In this document: positions 1-5,152 of the stretch, one piece after another
How positions within the stretch are numbered: position 1 is the stretch's first letter
Layout: the number at the start of each line of letters is the position of its first letter
Source of the DNA: Clostridia bacterium
GTDB lineage: Bacteria > Bacillota > Clostridia > Christensenellales > UBA1242
Length of the DNA: 5,152 bases
NCBI GenBank assembly: GCA_028704215.1
Contig: JAQVLJ010000053.1
Location: forward strand, 1-5,152
Direction: 5' to 3'
Notes under the pieces: generated by a model
Database searches by the model: none
What the model saw: only the letters and a program-made list of their open reading frames with translations
Told to the model about the DNA's origin: nothing
Made by a program: the position numbers and the translations under genes

Positions 1-1
1 T

Positions 2-340
2 ATATTTTATACTTGAATTGCCCAACATGTCAGTAAGTATTAACTTGTAATAACTATCACGTTTTAGATTTAATTGAAAATCCCAACTTTCCAAATCAAA
101 CAATTCAACACAATTATACGTATCATCAGTTAGTCCATTATTCCAATCAACCACTGAGTTTGATAAAGGTGTTTCAACATAATTGCCACTAGTATTTTTC
201 GCTACCAATTTCAGACTGGAAATAGTAAATTCAAGATTGCTTTGAATATCACGCGTTATTGCTGCGCTTGGATTGATGCTTAGAGTACCATTGTAGTCAG
301 TTACTGTGATAGCATTAATATTGAGTGCATTATTTATATC
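2..340 (-). other. Last visible module, cut by the window edge (residues 1605-1717)
   Basis: About 113 residues to the end of the window. Visible strands include N-I-N-A-I-T-V-T-D (1612-1620) and L-E-F-T-I-S-S-L-K-L-V (1640-1650). A Trp-containing stretch follows with W1670, Cys1681 and W1690. The closing strand S-Y-Y-K-L-I-L-T-D-M-L-G-N (1700-1712) is the Ig-like ending with a D-x-x-G-N turn. The final strand, expected to finish (F/Y)-x-I-D, is just being entered at S-I-K-Y when the window stops, so the protein clearly continues past base 1. Confidence 0.4.
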
Positions 341-3300
341 GAATTTGTTGATACAAATTGTCAAGTCCGCTCCAAACCTATTAGTAACAGTAATAACGTT
401 TGTGCCATAACCTATTTTTGAATTGATATCTGCAATTATTGCATTGAAGTCACTACCGATATAAGTGTAATAAGTATAATTTGTACTACCAGTAGATGTA
501 GATTGTGTTAATGTTATTTTAGAAAATTTGTCTATGTTGTCTATACTATTTAACACTATATAGTACCCAGTCAAATTGCTGCTGTTATTTGACAAAACTG
601 CTGTTCGAACTTCATCATCTTGAGAATCTGCCACTACATTTTTGTAGCCCACTGTCAATGTAATAGGATTGTCAGTAGGTATTGCATTATAAAATACTAC
701 ATAACTAGTCAAGTTACCCGAATGGTCTTTTTCTATTATCTCATAATATCCGTAATCTTCATTATTGTGTATCAATATATCTGCATAGGTTTTATTGTCC
801 AAATCAATAGTAGATCTATATAGCGTAGATGCTTCACTAAAACGCAAATATGTATCATAATTCGCACTATAATATCTAATATCGCTTGGTAACAAACTCG
901 GTTTTGATTTTTGCTGAATAAGTGCCAAACTATCACCCAAATTTACCAAATCTGCAATATCGCTTTCATAAACTGCTAATCTTCTATAAAATACCTTTTC
1001 AACATCGTTTTCGTTGGTTTTTTGATATAGAGTGCTGCTTGTAATTGCAAAAGCATAATACTCTGACATTATTGTCGAATAATGGTCATCATAAGCATAG
1101 TTTTCTTCACTGCCATAAATATTTCTAAATGCTTTATTCTCAACAATGTTATTTGCGCTTATGTCATACAATTCTGTAATGCTTTCGGCATCATTTGTTA
1201 TTCTTGCAGAAATATTCACGTTTGGAGCATTTCTATCGACAGTGGTATAAAGACTATTAGAATAAAAACTTATTGTTTGATTATTGTTATCTGTATATTG
1301 ATAAGCACTTTCGTTGCCTTTGTAATGAATATCAATTTTGTATTCGTACTGCAAATAATCTGTTATCACTCCATTTGCACTTATAACAAGTGAAGTAGGA
1401 ACGTTTAGTTCAATGGTGTACTTGTATCTTTCATCTTGTACCAATTCGGTAACAGTAAATGCACCTGAATCAGGGCTGACATCCGTTTCGCCATTCCTTC
1501 TTACCAGATACTGCACCCATGTTGAAGTTCCGACTACTCTTCTATATACAACAAAATTGTCTATATCAATCTTTGCCCTATATTCTTGTGCTGGATCTAC
1601 TATTTCAAATGATAACTTTTCATTATTTGTATATTCAGTTGTGCTATCTACCGTTTCCAGTTTGTGCGCTACGCCATTAGTTCCTGGTTTTGAATAAAAA
1701 TCTCCAGTCGGTTTGTCGCCCAAAATTTTGAAAGCAAATGTCAATGTGTTGCTATCAACTATTGTATCGGTCACCCTATCTCCAACCAAATCGTTTATTT
1801 TTACTATGTAAATACCTGGTTTGGATAGTGCATTGTAGCCAGTCAAAGAAATATTAAATTGCGAGCCATCCAACACTCCGCCTATATTAGACAAAACTTT
1901 ATAAGCAGTACGCGTGGCAGTATCTACGTAATATATATCTACCTTTAATCCAAAAGCTCGATAAGGAGATATATAGGAAGTCATTTCTGTTTTTAGAACA
2001 TATTTACTAACAGGCACCAAGATATTTGCTGGTAAAATATTTGTTTCAAAGTATGTTACAGCACTTATGCTATCCGTTGTCATTGAGTTATCGCTTGCTA
2101 CACTATAATCTTCAGAAGTTTGTCCTATTGTAGAAAAATTGTTGTATATTTTTTCGCCATTCTGCATGCTTACACAAATGTATTTTCCCACTGCGGTCTC
2201 GTCATTTTCGTATGTCAAAATGCCATTTCGGTCAACATAAAAAGTGTAATATCTATCTTGTGGGTCTCTTTCGCTTCCTCCACCGCTAACATAACTACGT
2301 TTGATAACATATTTGCCTGGTGCGGTTACTCTTTTGCTACCTATGACACTGCCGAATTCGTTGTATTCAAATATCCAAGCGGTTGTATTGATTGCTCCAC
2401 TTTGGAGTTTGTTTTCTCTTGATGCATCAGAGGTTAATACTCTTTCTCCAGTAATTGTTTGATTTTCAATAGTAGGGGTGGTTGCAAAAGGATGAGTACT
2501 GTTTGTACTATAATCAAAAGGGTAATATGAATATGAAACTCCTTCAACAAGGAAGCTGCCTGAACCTTCAAGCCATTCAAATACAAACGCTTCTCTTTTT
2601 GACGCATCTCCAAACAAATAGCCATCTGCTGAACTATTGTCAAAAGTATATATACGATTGTTGTATTCATATGCATCGTTGTCCAATTTTTCAGAGCCAT
2701 AAATCATACCTAAACTATTGTCAGAATTGAACTCTATACTCATTTTTGAAACAGAATTTGTATAATTTGTACTATCACTGCCTACTTGGTTATCGCCAAC
2801 CACATATATATTGTAATAATTGTCACCTGACAAAGGATTACCGATTTCTGAATCTATTTTAATGTATTTTCTTTGTGTATTCAATGAATCTTGTAACACA
2901 GTGTATGAAACTGGACTGCTTGTCAATGGCACTATGTAAACATAGTTGTTTTTTACCAAATAGTAATAATCCGAATTATAAGTTGCAAACAACCTTTGTA
3001 TCTCGCTCAAATTGGTACCAGTTTGTGAGTAATACCCTCCATTTGTAAGCGACATAACATAATCTGTAATGGTCGTATACTGATAAGTTGTACTATAATT
3101 CACATTTTTTAAAGTCGTAGTATCAAAAAGTTTGATCGCTTTGTGGCTGCCCCAAGTAATTGTAGTGTCTTGTGCTACCAAATTGTTTGCAGAGGCACTA
3201 GCAGGTACTTGAATAAAACTTGCTTTTGTTTTGTCTATTACAAACATGTATTTGCAAGTATTTCCTGCCTCATCTGTCAAAGTGAAAGCGTATATGCCCG

Positions 3301-5152
3301 ATTCGGCAAAAATATTGTCCGGACTAATGTTGCTTTGCATGCTTGCAACTTTTGTAAATGTCTTTTCGCTTTGAGTTTTGCCCAATCTATAATTTGTAGC
3401 CACCCACAAGTTTCTTCCCAAATTGGTAGACACTTCAGAAGGTGTAATTGTTTCATCAAGCACAAATGGTGTATATGTATATTTTGTAGTAATAACTGCG
3501 CCACTCGCCTTTTCATCATACATAAGTGTAACCATCTTGTCCAAAACTGCTTTTGTATAAGTCACTCCACTAAAAATGTAATTAATGTTTCCAGTTGTAG
3601 TCGACGTACTAATAACACCCTTGATAGACAAATTGGAAATTAGCTGTTTGTCAATAGTGAAAACAATGGTCTTTTTCTGACCGTTAAAAACTTCTACAAC
3701 GTACCTTCCTGATTGGGAAAACAAAACACTGTCTTTTGAAAAAACTATACCATTTCCGATTTTTGTATCGCTATAATTTGAATTGAACCAATAAGTGCTA
3801 ATTATTGGTGCTTCAAAATATCCTGGATTGTCCCAATTAAGATATACATTTTGATTTGTATATTTGTTGCTATATATTATTCCGCTACTTGTTGCAGGGG
3901 TAGTGGAATCATTGGTTGTATGTATAATTATTTCAGGCAATTTGGTTGTAATTTGAAAAGTGTACAATTGCCACAAAGTATCTGTACGTTCCTCTTCATC
4001 TATGTCTGTGTAATCAAAAGATTTTGTACTCTGTATCGCTACAATATAATAACCAACATTGCTAAACGTTTGTCCTTTTCTATAAGTCATTTTTGTAGTA
4101 GTCAAAATACCGCTTTTTACAGTTGAATAATAATAAAAACTATTGGTCGAATAGGTTGAGTTTTGGTCAAACCACAAAGGTACATAGCTTGTTTTTACAA
4201 AATTGTGATTTAATAAATCATTATCTTCATTGTCCACAACAGTTTTGTCAGTTTCATTTATACATGGATACAAATCAATCAAATTTGCACTTTGTTCAGA
4301 GCTAGCAATTACTTGTCCATTTCTAAATGTCTCATTTGCAACTAACTTGTAAATAGTTCCGTACGAAACATTATCTGTCAATGTTTGGGTTAGGGTTATA
4401 GCGTTTGGCACAATTATGTTGATATCATTTTGAGCTAATTCGATATATTTCAATTCTCTATCAATATTTGCTTTGCTGTATGCCAAAGTATTGCCATACA
4501 TAATGAGTCTTTGTTTCGCTACAGGAACTTGGTTATCAGATACTTTTTGAGCGACGTTATTGTACTGAAATATTACATTAAAATTTAATTCATATTCGCC
4601 CAATTCAGTAAACACCAAAGTAAGTAAACTATTGTCAAAATTGGTCAATGTATAATCTTTTGATGTTGTAATGCCATTTTCAATTTCCGTCATTACAATC
4701 TTTTGATTGATTTCGTCAAAAGTATAAGATACTGTTTTGGAAACATCAAATATGGTCTTTTCATAAGAAAGTTGATATTTTCTATAATCATAAGTTAATG
4801 TAGGATAATTGTATGTAGTATATCCGTACGTATTGATCACGTTGTTTTTGTAACCATAAGACGAACTAACCAAACGAGTTTTTGTGTTTTCTATTACTGG
4901 AGCAGTGTTATAATCTTTTTCATTAACTGTCACCGTATCATTGTAAGATTTTTCACTCAACAAATAAAAATCAAATGTTTTTTGATCAGAATTAACCACT
5001 GTACCGGACTCGTTACGTGAATATGAAAAACTTAGTTCATAAAAGCCTTCAGAATAGTTTTCGCTATTTATATCAATGAACATTACAAAATCATAATACA
5101 CTTTACCATTCACTACAAATTCTCGTGTTGCAGGGAAAAAGTCTGATGTTAG
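2..5152 (-). CDS. Giant multidomain Ig-like-repeat surface/secreted protein, internal fragment (both ends outside window)
   Basis: A single minus-strand frame runs from base 5152 to base 2: 1,717 codons with no TAA, TAG or TGA. At about one-third GC such a run is essentially impossible by chance. No start or stop lies in the window, so the full protein is longer than 1,717 residues. Tyr is roughly 8% of the first 700 residues, Asn/Ser/Thr/Asp are abundant, and Cys occurs only at 297, 633, 993, 1600 and 1681. A closing signature of G-x-Y, alternating hydrophobics and (F/Y)-x-(I/V)-D recurs (for example residues 481-501 and 618-640), as in bacterial Ig-like beta-sandwich domains. No transmembrane helix, LPXTG motif, SLH domain or enzyme motif is visible. 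By inference it is an extracellular adhesin or structural envelope protein. The ligand and mode of anchoring cannot be judged, since both termini are missing. Coding is near certain; function is only inferred. Confidence 0.96.
341..679 (-). other. Beta-sandwich module ending NVITVTNRFG...TICIN (residues 1492-1604)
   Basis: A module of about 113 residues. Its strands include I-T-L-T-V-G-Y (1497-1503), L-T-G-Y-Y-I-V-L-N (1527-1535) and T-Y-Y-T-Y-I-G (1560-1566). A short amphipathic stretch, F-N-A-I-I-A-D-I-N-S-K-I (1569-1580), follows. The ending G-T-N-V-I-T-V-T-N-R-F-G-A-D-L-T-I-C-I (1583-1601) is a hairpin of the usual closing type, with N-R-F-G in place of D-x-x-G-N. Cys1600 sits in the last strand. 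Confidence 0.38.
680..1234 (-). other. Module with a putative helical insertion, ending KDHSGN...YVVFY (residues 1307-1491)
   Basis: It opens R-N-A-P-N-V-N-I (1307-1314) like an Ig-like domain and closes G-Y-Y-E-I-I-E-K-D-H-S-G-N (1468-1480) plus Y-V-V-F-Y (1484-1488), again Ig-like with a D-x-S-G-N turn. The intervening 150 residues are too many for one sandwich. Residues 1383-1417 have few beta-like alternations and are rich in Glu, Asp, Leu, Ala, Gln and Lys (E-S-D-I-A-D-L-V-N-L-G-D, then L-A-L-I-Q-Q-K). They look alpha-helical, unlike the rest of the protein. Confidence 0.4.
1235..1717 (-). other. Fibronectin-III-like segment followed by closing strands into VDRNAP (residues 1146-1306)
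   Basis: Residues 1178-1250 have a weak fibronectin type III look: K-L-S-F-E-I (1179-1184), then F-V-V-Y-R-R-V-V-G (1200-1208) with W1212, then F-T-V-T-E-L...Y-K-Y-T-I-E-L (1232-1249), similar to the L-x-P-x-x-x-Y-x-Y region of that fold. Residues 1266-1306 add strands Y-E-Y-K-I-D-I-H-Y (1269-1277) and I-S-F-Y-S-N-S-L-Y-T-T-V-D (1294-1306), which run into R-N-A-P, a common junction to the next Ig-like domain. The fold assignment is tentative. Confidence 0.35.
1718..2050 (-). other. Beta-sandwich module ending PGIYIVKI...FAFKI (residues 1035-1145)
   Basis: A compact module of about 111 residues. It has F-E-T-N-I-L-P-A at its start (1035-1042), a central pair of strands F-G-L-K-V-D-I-Y-Y-V-D (1067-1077) and A-Y-K-V-L (1083-1087), then Q-F-N-I-S-L-T-G-Y (1098-1106). 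It closes with K-P-G-I-Y-I-V-K-I-N-D (1111-1121) and L-T-F-A-F-K-I (1137-1143). The loop between the two closing strands, V-T-D-T-I-V-D-S-N (1127-1135), is longer than usual. Strand order and closing motif support an Ig-like or related fold; no family name is certain. Confidence 0.45.
2051..2230 (-). other. Short hairpin and Ser/Thr/Asp-rich linker (residues 975-1034)
   Basis: A 60-residue connecting segment. It opens R-N-G-I-L-T-Y (975-981), then carries a second, closely spaced G-x-Y strand, V-G-K-Y-I-C-V-S-M (988-996), with Cys993. This is only 43 residues after the G-x-Y of the previous module, too short for another full sandwich. Residues 1008-1034 are polar, rich in Ser, Thr and Asp, and look like a flexible linker. 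Confidence 0.3.
2231..2791 (-). other. Large beta-rich module of unrecognised type ending YYTFYVD (residues 788-974)
   Basis: About 187 residues. It contains the strand-like M-S-I-E-F-N-S-D-N-S (804-813), and two similar short segments: D-A-S-K-R-E...F-V-F-E-W (849-860) and D-A-S-R-E-N...W-I-F-E-Y (909-930). It closes with A-P-G-K-Y-V-I-K (944-951), a glycine-rich loop S-G-G-G-S (956-960), and Y-Y-T-F-Y-V-D (968-974). The closing G-x-Y and V-D fit the Ig-like signature, but the first 150 residues do not match a domain I can name. Confidence 0.4.
2792..3232 (-). other. Tyr/Asn-rich module beginning with an Ig-like opening (residues 641-787)
   Basis: The module starts K-T-K-A-S-F-I-Q-V-P directly after the preceding V-I-D, as an Ig-like array would. 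It continues with A-N-N-L-V-A-Q-D-T-T-I-T-W-G (655-668), resembling the opening strand of the domain at 3650-3940. After that the pattern is lost. Residues 705-740 are dominated by Tyr and Asn, with a Y-Y-Y triplet at 729-731. The last recognisable strands are S-Y-T-V-L (749-753) and N-I-Y-V-V-G-D (781-787). The C-terminal boundary is a guess. Confidence 0.3.
3233..3649 (-). other. Ig-like domain with an insertion, canonical DEAGN closing motif (residues 502-640)
   Basis: The end of this module is the most canonical in the window: S-G-I-Y-A-F-T-L-T-D-E-A-G-N-T (618-632), then Y-M-F-V-I-D (635-640). This matches the G-x-Y...D-x-A-G-N...F-x-I-D pattern of bacterial Ig-like domains. At about 139 residues it is some 40 longer than the preceding domain. 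The extra length lies before the Trp strand at L-W-V-A-T-N-Y (582-588), around a Thr/Tyr-rich hairpin (553-563). Cys633 has no nearby Cys partner. Confidence 0.58.
3650..3940 (-). other. Ig-like beta-sandwich domain, best-preserved copy (residues 405-501)
   Basis: At 97 residues this is the classic length for a bacterial Ig-like domain, and the strand order fits. It opens with L-P-E-I-I-I (405-410). The Y-T-N-Q-N-V-Y-L-N-W segment (431-440) follows. A second aromatic strand, T-Y-W-F-N (453-457), comes next, then a G-N-G-I-V-F turn (466-471). The end has S-G-R-Y-V-V-E-V (481-488) and I-V-F-T-I-D (496-501). The N-G-Q-K turn (490-493) stands where many relatives have D-x-A-G-N. Such domains usually act as stalk or binding modules in adhesins; that role here is inferred from the family. 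Confidence 0.6.
3944..4552 (-). other. Long divergent module ending VGYYIVAI...YTFQIT (residues 201-403)
   Basis: About 200 residues that are longer than a standard Ig-like domain and may hold two units. The first part has the strand-like R-L-I-M-Y-G-N-T-L-A-Y-S (215-226). The middle is acidic and Asn-rich (301-317) and contains Cys297. A Tyr cluster (340-342) follows W327. The end has V-G-Y-Y-I-V-A-I (366-373), an acidic hairpin D-I-D-E-E-E-R (383-389), and Y-T-F-Q-I-T (397-402), which takes the place of the usual (F/Y)-x-I-D closing strand. The next module begins directly with L-P-E-I-I-I. Confidence 0.35.
4553..4819 (-). other. Beta-rich module ending in LGEYELNF (residues 112-200)
   Basis: The module opens with a Tyr-rich strand around residues 114-130 (N-Y-P-T-L-T-Y-D-Y-R-K-Y) and continues with alternating hydrophobic segments at 134-145, 152-157 and 176-181. 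It closes with F-T-E-L-G-E-Y-E-L-N-F at 181-191, which has the G-x-Y plus alternating-hydrophobic form of a last Ig-like strand. It lacks the D-x-x-G-N turn seen in some later modules. I recall similar phrasing in uncharacterised giant proteins of low-GC gut bacteria but cannot name a family. Confidence 0.35.
4820..5152 (-). other. N-terminal-most part: tail of a beta-sandwich module plus Tyr-rich linker (residues 1-111)
   Basis: This is the most N-terminal part of the protein visible. Residues 35-63 (E-G-F-Y-E-L-S-F-S-Y, then T-F-D-F-Y) look like the last strands of a beta-sandwich whose beginning lies beyond base 5152. Residues 69-111 follow as a polar stretch rich in Tyr, Asn and Thr with no obvious domain, probably a linker or the first strands of the next module. 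The boundaries are estimates from motif spacing only. Confidence 0.35.

Noticed and set aside
1082..1697. Two plus-strand open frames (1082-1393 and 1413-1697) with hydrophobic products
   Set aside because: Hydrophobicity arises because reverse complements of Asn/Thr/Asp/Tyr codons give Ile, Val and Cys codons. They overlap good minus-strand module sequence.
2434..2700. Alternative minus-strand frame of 88 codons, and the plus-strand frame at 2482-2730
   Set aside because: Both overlap the main frame in a region where that frame shows a coherent module (residues 788-974). Their products are low-complexity Leu/Gln-rich text without domain features.
474..2774. A shared 15-base string, gtataatttgtacta, at 474-488 and 2760-2774
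   Set aside because: Both copies are in the same phase and encode Ser-Thr-Asn-Tyr-Thr, but the flanks do not align. In an AT-rich gene heavy in these residues it is likely chance codon reuse rather than a DNA repeat or attachment site.
3143..3643. Plus-strand open frame of 166 codons, the longest start-to-stop frame on that strand
   Set aside because: It lies wholly opposite the 1,717-codon minus-strand frame. Its product is an implausible Cys- and Ile-rich sequence with no recognisable domain. It is the expected shadow of Tyr/Asn/Thr-rich coding on the other strand.
4387..4398. Telomere-like GGGTTAGGGTTA on the plus strand
   Set aside because: Only two units are present, and they simply encode Ile-Thr-Leu-Thr on the minus strand within the open frame. 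Nothing else suggests a eukaryotic telomere.
2..5152. Possible CRISPR array, tandem DNA repeats, tRNA/rRNA genes, promoters or terminators
   Set aside because: I read both strands and saw no evenly spaced direct repeats, no cloverleaf-like segments and no hairpin followed by a T-run outside coding sequence. The full window is coding, so AT-rich promoter-like boxes are not meaningful.

Overview
The whole 5,152-base window lies inside one protein-coding gene on the minus strand. Reading from base 5152 down to base 2 gives 1,717 consecutive sense codons with no stop. The frame enters and leaves through the window edges, so the start, signal peptide, C-terminal anchor and stop codon are all outside. 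There are no intergenic stretches, RNA genes, CRISPR arrays, mobile elements, promoters or terminators that I can support. The medium-length open frames on the plus strand, and one other on the minus strand, overlap this frame and look like shadows of it.

The protein is a fragment of a giant, probably secreted or surface-displayed, multidomain protein. It is very rich in Tyr, Asn, Ser, Thr and Asp, and has only five Cys in 1,717 residues. It appears to be almost all beta-strand. Reading from the N-terminal side (high coordinates) to the C-terminal side (low coordinates), it looks like a string of roughly 10-12 diverged beta-sandwich modules of about 95-200 residues. Many end in the signature common to bacterial Ig-like domains: G-x-Y, alternating hydrophobics, often D-x-x-G-N, then (F/Y)-x-(I/V)-D. 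The clearest are residues 405-501 (3650-3940) and 502-640 (3233-3649). A module at 1235-1717 resembles fibronectin type III weakly. Residues 1307-1491 (680-1234) contain a segment that looks helical and does not fit a plain Ig fold. No catalytic motif is visible. A structural, adhesive or cell-envelope role is an inference from composition and architecture.

The organism is probably a low-GC bacterium, with GC around one third by eye. All eleven Trp codons are TGG and no TGA occurs in frame, which argues for the standard bacterial code rather than a Mycoplasma-type code. The style resembles giant uncharacterised surface proteins I recall from uncultured gut Firmicutes/Bacillota, but I could not check this by search. 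The layout offers no operon or neighbour information, because the gene is larger than the window.
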